Part shown: positions 1-7,519 of the stretch, one piece after another
Position numbering within the stretch: the stretch's first letter is position 1
Layout of the letters: each line of letters opens with the position of its first letter
Assembly: GCA_020073245.1 (NCBI GenBank)
Contig: JAIQFQ010000002.1
Location: 124,001-188,000, forward strand
Origin: Terriglobia bacterium
GTDB taxonomy: Bacteria; Acidobacteriota; Thermoanaerobaculia; Thermoanaerobaculales; Thermoanaerobaculaceae
DNA: 64,000 nt
Direction of reading: 5' to 3'
Position numbers and translations under genes: made by a program
The notes under the pieces: model-generated
Told to the model about the DNA's origin: nothing
Databases searched by the model: none
What the model saw: the letters and a program-made list of their open reading frames with translations, nothing else

Positions 1-523
1 CGTAGCGCTTCTGGCGCGGCGTGCGGTTGACCAGCAGTGTGACCGCCGACTCCGGCGCGACCAGCGTCTCGGCGGCCGGCATCTGCGCCAGCACGACGGC
101 CCCGTCGGCCTGGCCCTCGACCTCGCACCGGCGCTCGACCTTGAGGTGTTCGCTCTCGATCTCGGCCTCGGCCAGCGAAATCGGCAGCCCGGTCAGGTCG
201 CCGAGCTTCTGGACCGCCTTCCCCAGTGAAGGGTAAAGCATGACGGTCGCGCCGCGCTTGAGCTCAAAACCGGCTGGCGGTCGCTGGGATGCGATCCTGC
301 CGAGCCCTACCTGCGGGTCGAAGACTCCTTCCTGAATGCGCGCCACGAGCCCGCTGCCTTGAATCACGGCGGCCGCGTGTGCCGTGTCCATGTCGGAGAC
401 GTTCGGCACACGCGTCGCGGAGGAACGCAAGCTGACCCAGAGGACCACCCAGATCGCGAAACCGCACCCTGCCAGCAGGCCCAGCCCTGCCAGCAGGAAG
501 CGGAGAAATCGGCTCGCTCCCAT
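1..523 (-). CDS. PASTA-domain membrane protein (3' end outside window)
   Basis: The gene reads leftwards from an ATG at 523-521 and runs off the window, so only about 174 N-terminal residues are visible. Residues 8-31 form one hydrophobic segment, a signal anchor or single membrane helix. Two or more PASTA-like repeats follow: 'VPNVSDMDTAHAAAVIQGSG', then a second unit beginning 'LGDLTGLPISLAEAEIES' that ends in 'VTLLVNR'. PASTA domains bind peptidoglycan fragments or beta-lactams and occur in Ser/Thr kinases and class A penicillin-binding proteins. Here the PASTA units directly follow the anchor, with no kinase or transglycosylase seen, so this looks like a stand-alone envelope PASTA protein. 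The missing C-terminus could change that call. It is divergent from nfo, 28 bp away. Confidence 0.7.
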   Translation of the reverse strand, partial: MGASRFLRFLLAGLGLLAGCGFAIWVVLWVSLRSSATRVPNVSDMDTAHAAAVIQGSGLVARIQEGVFDPQVGLGRIASQRPPAGFELKRGATVMLYPSLGKAVQKLGDLTGLPISLAEAEIESEHLKVERRCEVEGQADGAVVLAQMPAAETLVAPESAVTLLVNRTPRQKRY

Positions 524-536
524 CGCGGCGAGAGGT

Positions 537-543
537 TAGCATA
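537..543. promoter_or_regulatory. overlapping divergent -10 elements
   Basis: On the plus strand TAGCAT (537-542) lies 9 nt before the nfo ATG at 552. On the minus strand TATGCT (543-538) lies 14 nt before the PASTA gene ATG at 523. The two hexamers overlap in one short AT-rich island of a very GC-rich gap, so the divergent genes probably share this core. No convincing -35 box or Shine-Dalgarno sequence is visible for nfo, which would fit a leaderless mRNA. Confidence 0.35.
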
Positions 544-551
544 TCCGTGTC

Positions 552-1400
552 ATGGCGCGTCTTGGAGCACACCTGTCCGCCGCGGGCGGGGCGTGGCGGG
601 CAGTCGAGGCGGCCCGTTCGTGCGGGTGCGAGGCGTTGCAGCTCTTTCTGCGTGCGCCGGGCCGGTGGGCGGCGGCAGCGCTCGCCGAGGCAGACGTGGT
701 CCGGTTCAGAGAGGCGGCCGTCTCGGCGGGAGTCGAAGGACTGTGCTTCGCTCACGCCCCGTACCTCCTCAATCTCGCGAGCGACGACGAAAATCTGCGC
801 GACCGTTCGGTGGTGGTGTTGGTGGAGGAGCTGCGGCGCGCGGGGCGGCTCGGCCTCGCCGGCGTCGTGCTCCACCCGGGCTCGGGGGGCGAGGGCGATC
901 GCGTGAGCGCCGAAGCGCGCTGCAGGGCGGCGGTGTCCGAGGCGGTCGAGCGCGCGGGCGACAGCGCGGCGGCGCTTTTGCTCGAGGGGCAGGCGGGCGC
1001 AGGCGGCCAACTCGGTCGCACGCCGTCTGAGCTCGCGCGCTTCGTCGAGCCCGGCCTGCGGGACGGGCGCGTGGGCGTGTGCCTCGACAGCGCGCACCTG
1101 TGGGGCGCCGGGTACGACCTGCTCGGCGACGGTTGGGAGCGGGTCCTCGGCGAGCTCGCCGAGCACTGGCAGCTCGCAGCCCCGCAGCTGTTCCACGGCA
1201 ACGACACCACGGTCGAACTGGGCTCGCGCCGCGACCGCCACGCGCCGCCCGGCGAGGGCAGGCTCGGCCGACGCTTCTTCTCCAAGCTGCTCAGTGACGC
1301 AAGGTGCGGCGACATGCCGATCGTGCTCGAGATCCCGCCCGGCGACGGCAACGTCCTCGTCAAGAAGGCGCTCGCCCGCCTGCGCCGCTGGTCCCGGTAG
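552..1400 (+). CDS. nfo: endonuclease IV (AP endonuclease)
   Basis: This 282-residue protein is the length of bacterial endonuclease IV, the metal-dependent enzyme that incises DNA 5' of abasic sites in base excision repair. The TIM-barrel metal ligands are visible in order: H68 (FAHAPY), H108 (LHPGS), E145 in LLLEGQAGAG, D179 and H182 in CLDSAHLWGAGYD, H215 with N217-D218, D228/H230 in GSRRDRH, and E260 in VLEIP. The usual 'ENTAGQG' box reads 'EGQAGAG' and 'HLND' reads 'HGND', so the sequence is somewhat divergent but no ligand is lost. The chosen ATG gives the canonical N-terminus MARLGAHLS. It stands alone, divergent from the PASTA gene. Confidence 0.92.
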   Translation: MARLGAHLSAAGGAWRAVEAARSCGCEALQLFLRAPGRWAAAALAEADVVRFREAAVSAGVEGLCFAHAPYLLNLASDDENLRDRSVVVLVEELRRAGRLGLAGVVLHPGSGGEGDRVSAEARCRAAVSEAVERAGDSAAALLLEGQAGAGGQLGRTPSELARFVEPGLRDGRVGVCLDSAHLWGAGYDLLGDGWERVLGELAEHWQLAAPQLFHGNDTTVELGSRRDRHAPPGEGRLGRRFFSKLLSDARCGDMPIVLEIPPGDGNVLVKKALARLRRWSR

Positions 1401-1869
1401 TCCTTCTTGCCCTGCGGGCACGGCTTTCTTTCTTGCCCCTCGGGTTGCGCGGCGTTCGGGCCTTGCTCGCCCCCGCTCGCAGCGGCCCGAAAATCCTCGG
1501 CCGCGACCCGGCAGCGCGTCCCGGAACGGAGCCCCTCGGTGTCCGCAGAGGAAGAGATGCGTCACCGACACCCCGTTCCGGATGCGCTCGCCGGGGACCC
1601 CGCGGCCTCGGATCGAATGCCGCTTCGCCCGAAGGGCGGATTGAATGCCCCCCACCCTCGAGTTGGAGTGCCTGGCGGTGAGGATCTGGCCGCTCGGTGC
1701 CCGCACGCTCCGGCGCCATCTCTCTTCGGCCCGCGGGGCGGATTCCCCGCACCCCCCCGCGGCTCGGCGGGTTGAATACCCCCCACCCGGGTATCGTGGC
1801 CTCTTGGGGTTTTCTCCCCTCGACCGAGTTCGTAGGGGAGGAAGCGGGCGCGTGTCACCTCGGGGAGAA
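1401..1869. other. 469-bp intergenic region with imperfect repeats
   Basis: No convincing gene is visible. The stretch holds a nested inverted repeat (1523-1579, separate entry). It also holds two imperfect direct copies of a ~25-bp motif, 'GGCGGATTGAATGCCCCCCA' near 1635 and 'GGCGGGTTGAATACCCCCCA' near 1767, about 130 bp apart. A short GC stem with a pyrimidine-rich tail just after the nfo stop (1408-1436) could be a weak terminator. The open frames that cross this region lack a start with a ribosome site and have no recognisable protein content. Confidence 0.4.
1523..1579. repeat. nested inverted repeat
   Basis: GGAACGG (1523-1529) pairs with CCGTTCC (1573-1579), and inside it GGTGTC (1538-1543) pairs with GACACC (1567-1572). 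The unpaired middle is purine-rich. No U-tract follows, so a simple terminator is unlikely. It may be a degenerate repeat element or an RNA hairpin. Confidence 0.4.
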
Positions 1870-2127
1870 GTGATACCAATCCAGTGGATTTGGATTGTGG
1901 GCGGCGCTGGGTGCTGCGTTCTTGCCAGTTGGAACCCTTGGTTTCTCGCTGGAATCGTTTTGCTGCTGGTACTCCTTCAGAAGCGAATTTGGAGCATCAG
2001 GTGCCTGAAGTGCGGTGCGAGGCTCGCGGGTCAGCAGTGGTGGCTCCCGTGGTTCGCAAGAGAATGCAACAAGTGCGGAACGCCGACCGATTGGAGCCCC
2101 GGCGCGCCCTCGCGACCCTCCGAGTGA
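1870..2127 (+). CDS. small membrane protein with C-terminal zinc ribbon
   Basis: I do not recognise this 85-residue protein. It begins at a GTG preceded by GGGGAGAA. Residues about 4-38 are strongly hydrophobic and could form one long or two short membrane helices. The remainder is a compact cysteine motif, CLKC-x17-CNKC, typical of a zinc ribbon, ending in a Pro/Ser-rich tail. The same reading frame stays open upstream to 1645, but that part is Arg/Pro-rich and unlike real protein. The GTG is therefore the preferred start, though its ribosome site is very close. Function is unknown. Confidence 0.5.
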   Translation: MIPIQWIWIVGGAGCCVLASWNPWFLAGIVLLLVLLQKRIWSIRCLKCGARLAGQQWWLPWFARECNKCGTPTDWSPGAPSRPSE

Positions 2128-2297
2128 TCACCCTGCAGGGGTTGTCCGAGTGTGAGCGGACGCCGCGCGAGTGACTGGGGTCCGGAGGCTCGGGGTCGGG
2201 GCGTCGAATCGGAGGAAGCAGGGCGATGGGAGCGTTCGGGTAACCGCGCCGCCGAGAGTGGGCCAGTTGCAAGGAAGGCGAGCGGCGAGAAGCGGAG

Positions 2298-2314
2298 CGT
2301 ACCCGGAGGGTACG
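2298..2314. repeat. short palindrome (REP-like hairpin)
   Basis: CGTACCC (2298-2304), a GGA loop and GGGTACG (2308-2314) form a perfect 7-bp stem. It lies in the 243-bp gap between the zinc-ribbon gene and the 3' end of rseP, which otherwise shows nothing recognisable. There is no U-tract, so it is more like a REP-type hairpin than an intrinsic terminator. It could still stabilise the 3' end of the uppS-rseP mRNA. Confidence 0.35.
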
Positions 2315-2370
2315 TGAGCATTCGAGGCGCGAGCCTGACGCCGCAGATGGTCCGCTATCGGCGATGCCTC

Positions 2371-3711
2371 CTACTTGCCTCTGCCGGGGATGACGCGGTC
2401 CAAGATCGGGAAGCTCTTCGCCAGGTCGTTGTAGATCACCACGGCGACGAGCGCGATGATGAGCCAGAAGCCGATGTTGAGGATGCGCTCCTTGGTGCGG
2501 TCGGAGAAGTCTCGTCGCACGGCCGACTCCACGGCGATCACGGCGAGGTGGCCGCCGTCGAGGACGGGAATCGGCAGCAGGTTGAAGATCGCGAGCTGCA
2601 ACGAGATCATGCCGAGCAACCAGATGAACGACACCGTCCCCGAGCGTGCCGCGGCCCCCGAGAAGCGCGCAATGTCGATCGGACCCGACATCTGCTTGAG
2701 GGACGCACGCCCGGAGATCATGCGGCCGATCACCGCGAACGTCTCCCGGGTCAGGCGAATGTTCTCGCGGACGGACTCGACGAGCGCCGCCGGGACCGGC
2801 AGGCGCTTGAGCACGGTAGGGTTCGGAGCGGGGATTCCGAGCTTCCCCTGCCCGCTCGGGTCCTTCACGGGCGTGGCGCGCACGGAGAGCGTCTCCGTTC
2901 CGCGCTTGATCGTGAGCGTGATCTCGCGGTCAGGGCTCGCTCCGACCAGACGCATCACGTCGAAGAAGTGCTGCACAGGCTCGCCATTCACCGCGAGTAT
3001 GCGGTCGCCGGCCCGCAGGCCGGCCTTCTCCGCCGGGCTGCCGGAGAGCACCCCGGGCACTTCGGCCGGGAGGGTCGGTGCGAGGCCGGCGTAGCCCAGG
3101 TTATAGCGGGTCATCGACTTCGGCGTCAGCGTGACCTCGCGCTCGTCCCCCGAGCGGCGGAACCTCAAGACGATCGCGTGCCCGGGCGAGCCGAGCGTCG
3201 CCATGTCGAGGTCGCGCCAGGTACGAATCGGCCTTCCGTTGACGGAGAGCACGAGGTCTCCGGCCTGGATGCCGGCCTCTGCCGCCGGCGAGGTCGGGTC
3301 CACCCACGCGACTTCGGGCAGCCTGTCCTCGGAGGCCGGCACCTGCATGCCGGCCACGAACGCCGCCGCGATGAAGATCACGGCCCCGACGATGTTGGCG
3401 CTCGGACCCGCCAGCAGGATCAGCGAGCGGCGCCACCGGGCGAGAAGCGGTTCAGGCGGTGCGTTTTCCGTGCTGACGATGTCCGACTCGTCCGGGCCCA
3501 GACCGTGGATGCGCACGTAGCCGCCGAGCGGGATGAGGCTCACCCGGTAATCGGTGCCGCCGCGCTCCGTCCCGAACAGGCGCTTTCCGAAGCCGAAGGA
3601 GAACACGGAGACCCGCGCGGATAGCGCTCGGGCGATCAGGAAGTGCCCGCCCTCATGGAGGAGGACCAGCACCCCGAGAACCACGACCAGGGACAGGACG
3701 TTCAGGAGCAT
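2371..3711 (-). CDS. rseP: site-2 zinc metalloprotease RseP
   Basis: This 446-residue integral membrane protease belongs to the RseP family, which cleaves membrane-embedded anti-sigma factors in envelope stress signalling. The zinc motif HEGGH is at residues 19-23 in the first helix, and the third zinc ligand lies in NLLPIPVLDGGH near residue 390. Between them are two PDZ domains, around 125-195 ('AGIQAGDLVLSVNGRPI') and 210-285 ('AGLRAGDRILAVNGEPV'), which restrict substrate access. It is the last gene of the operon uppS-cdsA-dxr-rseP, 16 bp after dxr. This gene order is common in bacteria. Confidence 0.93.
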   Translation of the reverse strand: MLLNVLSLVVVLGVLVLLHEGGHFLIARALSARVSVFSFGFGKRLFGTERGGTDYRVSLIPLGGYVRIHGLGPDESDIVSTENAPPEPLLARWRRSLILLAGPSANIVGAVIFIAAAFVAGMQVPASEDRLPEVAWVDPTSPAAEAGIQAGDLVLSVNGRPIRTWRDLDMATLGSPGHAIVLRFRRSGDEREVTLTPKSMTRYNLGYAGLAPTLPAEVPGVLSGSPAEKAGLRAGDRILAVNGEPVQHFFDVMRLVGASPDREITLTIKRGTETLSVRATPVKDPSGQGKLGIPAPNPTVLKRLPVPAALVESVRENIRLTRETFAVIGRMISGRASLKQMSGPIDIARFSGAAARSGTVSFIWLLGMISLQLAIFNLLPIPVLDGGHLAVIAVESAVRRDFSDRTKERILNIGFWLIIALVAVVIYNDLAKSFPILDRVIPGRGK

Positions 3712-3727
3712 CGCACCACCCGCATCC

Positions 3728-4906
3728 TCACGGGGAACCTGCCCCCGCCGGAGGGAATTTCGAAAGCAAGTCTTCCGCCCAGGCTCGCCCCCGGCGGTCG
3801 GCCGCCAGGGCGTCGTCGAGGCCGGCCAGGGCGTGCCCCCGGCTCGCCTCCCGTTCGATCGCGGCCTCCACGACCGCCGAGATCCCCGTGAACGCGAGGC
3901 GACCCTCGAGGAACGCCGAGACGGCGACTTCGTTGGCCGCGCTGAGCACCGCCGGAACCGTGCCGCCGGTCCTCAGCGCCTCCCGGGCGAGGCGCAGGCA
4001 GGGGAAACGCACCTCGTCGGCGGGCTCGAAGTGGAGCGCGCCGAGTTCGACGAGATCGAGCGACCCGAACGGCGAAGGCAAGCGCTCGGGGTAGGCGAGC
4101 GCGTAGAGGATCGGAAACCGCATGTCGTTCACCGAGAGCTGCGCGATCAGCGTGCCGTCGGCGTACTCGACGAGGGAGTGCACCCGGCTCTCGGGATGAA
4201 CGATGACGTCGATGCGATCCTCGGGCATCCCGAAGAGATGGTGGGCCTCGATGATCTCGAGCCCCTTGTTCATCATCGTGGCCGAGTCGACCGTGATCTT
4301 GGCGCCCATCCTCCAGGTCGGGTGGGCGAGCGCCTGCGTCACCGTCACGGATGCGAGCGCCTCGCGCGACCAGGTGCGGAACGGCCCGCCGGAGGCCGTG
4401 AGAATGAGCCGACTGACGGCCTCGCGAGGTCCCACCCGGAGCGCCTGGTGGAGCGCGTTGTGCTCCGAGTCGACGGGCAGGATCGCGCCGCCGTTCGCCG
4501 CCGCGGCGGCCATCATCAGCTCGCCCGCAGCGACGAGCGTTTCCTTGTTCGCGAGGGCGACCTCGCGGCCGAGCGTCAGGGCCCGAAAGGTCGGCACCAG
4601 CCCCAGCGCGCCGACGAGCGCCGCGACGACGGTCGTCGCGTCGGGATGGGTGGCCACGGCCTCGCGGCCCTGGTCCCCCGAAAGGATCTGGAGAGCGGGG
4701 AAGACGCGCCGCAACCCGACGGCGTCGATCTCCTCGGCGACCGCGGCCATCCTCGGCCGGAAGGCCCGGATTTGCTGTTCGAGGAGGGCGACGTTGCGGC
4801 CGGCCGCGAGGGCCACGACTTCGAAGCGGTCCGGGAACCGCCTTGCGACGTCCAGCGTGGCGGTTCCAATGGATCCCGTCGAACCCAAGACGGCGAGACG
4901 CTTCAA
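3728..4906 (-). CDS. dxr: 1-deoxy-D-xylulose 5-phosphate reductoisomerase
   Basis: This 392-residue enzyme has the normal length for Dxr, the NADPH-dependent enzyme that converts DXP to 2-C-methyl-D-erythritol 4-phosphate in the MEP isoprenoid pathway. The N-terminal nucleotide motif GSTGSIG is at residues 8-14. The catalytic region shows LPVDSEHNALHQ, LTASGGPF and NKGLEIIEAHHLFGM, which carry the metal and substrate residues. Its ATG overlaps the cdsA stop (ATGA, 4903-4906), indicating translational coupling. Upstream uppS uses the isoprenoid products of this pathway. Confidence 0.95.
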   Translation of the reverse strand: MKRLAVLGSTGSIGTATLDVARRFPDRFEVVALAAGRNVALLEQQIRAFRPRMAAVAEEIDAVGLRRVFPALQILSGDQGREAVATHPDATTVVAALVGALGLVPTFRALTLGREVALANKETLVAAGELMMAAAAANGGAILPVDSEHNALHQALRVGPREAVSRLILTASGGPFRTWSREALASVTVTQALAHPTWRMGAKITVDSATMMNKGLEIIEAHHLFGMPEDRIDVIVHPESRVHSLVEYADGTLIAQLSVNDMRFPILYALAYPERLPSPFGSLDLVELGALHFEPADEVRFPCLRLAREALRTGGTVPAVLSAANEVAVSAFLEGRLAFTGISAVVEAAIEREASRGHALAGLDDALAADRRGRAWAEDLLSKFPPAGAGSP

Positions 4907-5718
4907 ACCGAGACCCCGACCAGGATGAACAGAGCAAGCACGAACGGCGCCGCGAAGAACAGTGAGTCGGTACGGTCAAGGAAACCGCCGTGGCCCGGTA
5001 TGAGGTCAGAGGAGTCCTTCACTCCGGCGTCCCGCTTGAAAACCGATTCGACCAGATCGCCGATCGGCGCCAGCACGGACACGGCGGCAAAGAGGGCCAC
5101 CGCGGTGACGACGGGCAGTTCGCCGAAGAAGACCGTTCGGCAGAACCACACCCCGAACGCGGCGAGGGCGATGCCGCCGATGATTCCCTCCCACGACTTC
5201 TTGGGGCTCACGCTGGGCGCGAGGCGGTGCTTGCCGAAGTTGCTTCCCAGGTAGTACGCACCGGAGTCGCACCCCCAGATGGTCAGGCAGTGGATCAGCA
5301 CCGTCTTGGTGCCGAGGGTGCCTTCGAACGCAGTACGCAGGAGGCCCATGGCGCCGCCCGTGACCAGAAAATAGAGGGCCGTGAAAGTGGCGCCGGTGAT
5401 CGCCGCTGCGGCGCCTCCGATCGGGTAGCGCCCGAAGAGGTAGACGGCCGGCATCACGAGCAGCACGAGCGCGAGCACGGCACCGGCCTTGTGGAGTCCA
5501 AGGGTCCAGAGCACCGGCAGGGTCACGCCCAGTGTGACCAGGGTCGGGGCGAGAGGCGCGGGCTGGCCGAGCCGGCGCAGCAGCACGAGGAGTTCGCGCG
5601 CCGACATCAAGGTGATCGCCCACACCATGCCGAGGTACACCCACGCCGGGAGGAAGACGATCGCACCGAGCGCTATCGGGAGGAAGGCGAACGCGATGAC
5701 CTCGCGCGTTCCCTTCAT
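4903..5718 (-). CDS. cdsA: phosphatidate cytidylyltransferase
   Basis: This 271-residue polytopic membrane enzyme makes CDP-diacylglycerol from phosphatidic acid and CTP, the branch point of phospholipid synthesis. Six or more hydrophobic segments fill the N-terminal two thirds. The family signature is clear near the C-terminus: 'SPKKSWEGIIGG' followed by 'IGDLVESVFKRDAGVKDSS' and 'PGHGGFLDRTDS'. It sits between uppS and dxr with 4-bp ATGA overlaps on both sides. Confidence 0.94.
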   Translation of the reverse strand: MKGTREVIAFAFLPIALGAIVFLPAWVYLGMVWAITLMSARELLVLLRRLGQPAPLAPTLVTLGVTLPVLWTLGLHKAGAVLALVLLVMPAVYLFGRYPIGGAAAAITGATFTALYFLVTGGAMGLLRTAFEGTLGTKTVLIHCLTIWGCDSGAYYLGSNFGKHRLAPSVSPKKSWEGIIGGIALAAFGVWFCRTVFFGELPVVTAVALFAAVSVLAPIGDLVESVFKRDAGVKDSSDLIPGHGGFLDRTDSLFFAAPFVLALFILVGVSV

Positions 5719-6521
5719 TCGGTGGCCTCATCGGCGGCATCCTGGCCGGGCTCGACCACACCGCCGTACCGGCGCTCGCGTCGAGCGTAGTCCGCCACCG
5801 CGAGGAGCAGATCGCGGGTCGTGAAGTCCGGCCATAGGACGGACGTGAAGTGCAACTCCGCATACGCGATCTGCCAGAGCAGGAAGTTGGAGATACGCAG
5901 CTCGCCCGAGGTGCGGATCAAGAGGTCGGGGTCGGGGAGGCCGGCGGTTACCAGGTGCTCCGCGACCCAGGCCTCGTCGATGCGATCCGGCAGGAGCGAC
6001 CGGTCTCGCCCCGCCAGGGCGGCCGCCCGCATCAGGTCGACGAGCTCGGTGCGGCCCGAGTAGTTGAGCGCGATCTGGAACACGAGGCCCGTGTTGGAGC
6101 TGGTCGCCTCGACGGCGCGCTGGAGGCCGTCCTGAATCTCGGTCTCGAGCTCCCCGAGGCGCCCGATCGGGCGGAAGCGCACGTTGTTCTCGACCATCGT
6201 GCGCAGTTCCTTGGCCAGGTACTCCTTGAGGAGGGCCATGAGCGTGCGGACTTCCCACCGTGGACGTTTCCAGTTCTCGGTGGAGAACGCATAGAGGGTG
6301 AGCGCTTCCAGTTCGAGCCGGGCCGCGGCCTCGACGGACTCGCGCACTGCCCGGATCCCCGCCCGGTGCCCCTCGACCCTCGGCAGGCCCCTCTGGCGCG
6401 CCCACCGTCCGTTCCCATCCATGATGATGGCGATGTGGCGGGGTAGGGATTCCGGCGCGAGGCGATCGAGGATCTCTCGTTCGGGAGTGCCCGGGGCTGC
6501 GAGGCGATCGAGGTCCCTCAT
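5715..6521 (-). CDS. uppS: undecaprenyl diphosphate synthase (cis-prenyltransferase)
   Basis: This 268-residue enzyme condenses isopentenyl diphosphate onto farnesyl diphosphate to make the C55 carrier lipid used for cell-wall and surface polysaccharide synthesis. The catalytic block IIMDGNGRWARQR lies near residue 32, followed by GHRAG, the FSTENWKRP motif and, near the C-terminus, RTSGELRISNFLLWQ. The roughly 25-residue N-terminal extension before the catalytic block is acceptable for the family. It is the first gene of the operon. A TAGACT hexamer lies 10 nt before its ATG. Confidence 0.94.
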   Translation of the reverse strand: MRDLDRLAAPGTPEREILDRLAPESLPRHIAIIMDGNGRWARQRGLPRVEGHRAGIRAVRESVEAAARLELEALTLYAFSTENWKRPRWEVRTLMALLKEYLAKELRTMVENNVRFRPIGRLGELETEIQDGLQRAVEATSSNTGLVFQIALNYSGRTELVDLMRAAALAGRDRSLLPDRIDEAWVAEHLVTAGLPDPDLLIRTSGELRISNFLLWQIAYAELHFTSVLWPDFTTRDLLLAVADYARRERRYGGVVEPGQDAADEATE

Positions 6522-6531
6522 AGGCCGGGGC

Positions 6532-6537
6532 AGTCTA
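6532..6537 (-). promoter_or_regulatory. -10 element for uppS operon
   Basis: TAGACT on the minus strand ends 10 nt before the uppS ATG (6521-6519). A start site about 7 nt downstream would leave at most a few leader bases. No Shine-Dalgarno sequence precedes the ATG, in keeping with a nearly leaderless mRNA. No clear -35 was found. Confidence 0.35.
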
Positions 6538-6540
6538 GCA

Positions 6541-6684
6541 CGCAGGAAGATAGTTAACAGTCGACAGTTAACGGTTGACAGTCAAGAGTAAAGACCAACA
6601 GCCAACAGCTACCTCCCACGACGTTTCGTGAGCTGCGTATTTGGGGAAACTGCCGACTGTGGACTGTTGCCTGTCAACCTCCTT
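6541..6684. repeat. heptamer-array inverted repeat A
   Basis: The left arm is a run of degenerate 7-nt units: GTTAACA, GTCGACA, GTTAACG, GTTGACA, GTCAAGA. The right arm (about 6645-6680) carries the complementary words, for example GACTGTGGACTGTTGCCTGTC. The region is AT-richer than the surrounding genes and fills the gap between uppS and the 3' end of truA. Six other gaps in the window have the same layout with different words. Confidence 0.6.
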
Positions 6685-6686
6685 CG

Positions 6687-7439
6687 TCAGTAGGAAACGC
6701 GCTCGAGCGTGAGGCCGTGTGCCGGCGCCGTGGGTGCCGGGGGACGCGTCCCCGGTTCTCGGAGGAGGGCCACGAGCCACCCGGGCGGCTGCGCACCGCG
6801 TCCCACCTCGATGAGGGCGCCGACGATGCGGCGCACCATCCCCCGCAGAAAGCCGTCACCCTCCAGGATGATGTCGAGCCTTCGGCCCTGCGCCGTGAGC
6901 TTTGCCACCGTCACCGTCCGGACCGTTCCGCGGAATCCGTGGCCGGCGTGACCCGAGAGAGCGAAGGCGCCGAAGTCGTGCTCGCCCTCGATCCGCGAAC
7001 GAGCGGCGTCGATGAGCGCCACGTCCAGCGGGCTGTGGATCTGGGTTCGGTGGAGCGCCTCGAACGGCGGCAGCGTCGGACCCCATGACAGCCTGTAGCG
7101 ATAGCGTTTGCCCTTCGCACTGCGACGTGCGTGAAACGACGCCGGCGCGAGCCATGCCCTGAGAACCCGGACGTCAGCGGGGAGGGCCGCGTTCAAGGCC
7201 CTCTCGATACCCTGGACCGGAATGATCAGCGGGGGGTCGAAGTGCGCGATCTGGCCGGCCGCGTGGACGCCGGCGTCCGTGCGTCCGGCGCCAACGACGG
7301 ACACCGGCGTCCGATACAGCAGCTCGATCGCTGCCTCCACCACGGCCTGCACCGTGCGGGTACCCGGTTGCCGCTGCCAACCCGCGAAGCCTCCGCCCAG
7401 GTACGCGAGCTTGAGCGCAATCCGCGACCGGTCATCCAT
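6687..7439 (-). CDS. truA: tRNA pseudouridine(38-40) synthase
   Basis: This 250-residue enzyme converts uridines 38-40 of the tRNA anticodon arm to pseudouridine. The catalytic aspartate is D55 in GAGRTDAGVHA. The N-terminal LAYLGGGFAGWQRQP and C-terminal GDGFLRGMVRRIVGAL match the family. The frame is open further upstream to 7517, but that start would nearly abut the divergent synthetase gene. The ATG at 7439 gives a canonical N-terminus. A CATAAT hexamer lies only 6 nt before this ATG, suggesting a leaderless message. Confidence 0.93.
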   Translation of the reverse strand: MDDRSRIALKLAYLGGGFAGWQRQPGTRTVQAVVEAAIELLYRTPVSVVGAGRTDAGVHAAGQIAHFDPPLIIPVQGIERALNAALPADVRVLRAWLAPASFHARRSAKGKRYRYRLSWGPTLPPFEALHRTQIHSPLDVALIDAARSRIEGEHDFGAFALSGHAGHGFRGTVRTVTVAKLTAQGRRLDIILEGDGFLRGMVRRIVGALIEVGRGAQPPGWLVALLREPGTRPPAPTAPAHGLTLERVSY

Positions 7440-7445
7440 GCGGGT

Positions 7446-7451
7446 ATTATG
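7446..7451 (-). promoter_or_regulatory. -10 element for truA
   Basis: CATAAT on the minus strand ends 6 nt before the truA ATG, matching TATAAT at five of six positions. The spacing places the transcription start at or next to the start codon. It also argues for the 7439 start rather than the longer frame. Confidence 0.4.
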
Positions 7452-7487
7452 GACGGCCGCGATGCCCACCGCGTGCGTGCCTTGACG

Positions 7488-7493
7488 TACAAT
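7488..7493 (+). promoter_or_regulatory. -10 element for acyl-CoA synthetase
   Basis: TACAAT lies 26 nt before the ATG at 7520. It would give a ~20-nt leader containing the GGGGGA ribosome site. No clear -35 is visible. Confidence 0.35.
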
Positions 7494-7519
7494 CGTTAGC
7501 GCCTCTTGGGGGAGCAACC

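Noticed and set aside
264-1706. 480-codon open frame on the minus strand over nfo
   Set aside because: It is antisense to a clear nfo with all metal ligands. The translation is Arg/Ala/Pro-rich shadow, as expected in high-GC DNA.
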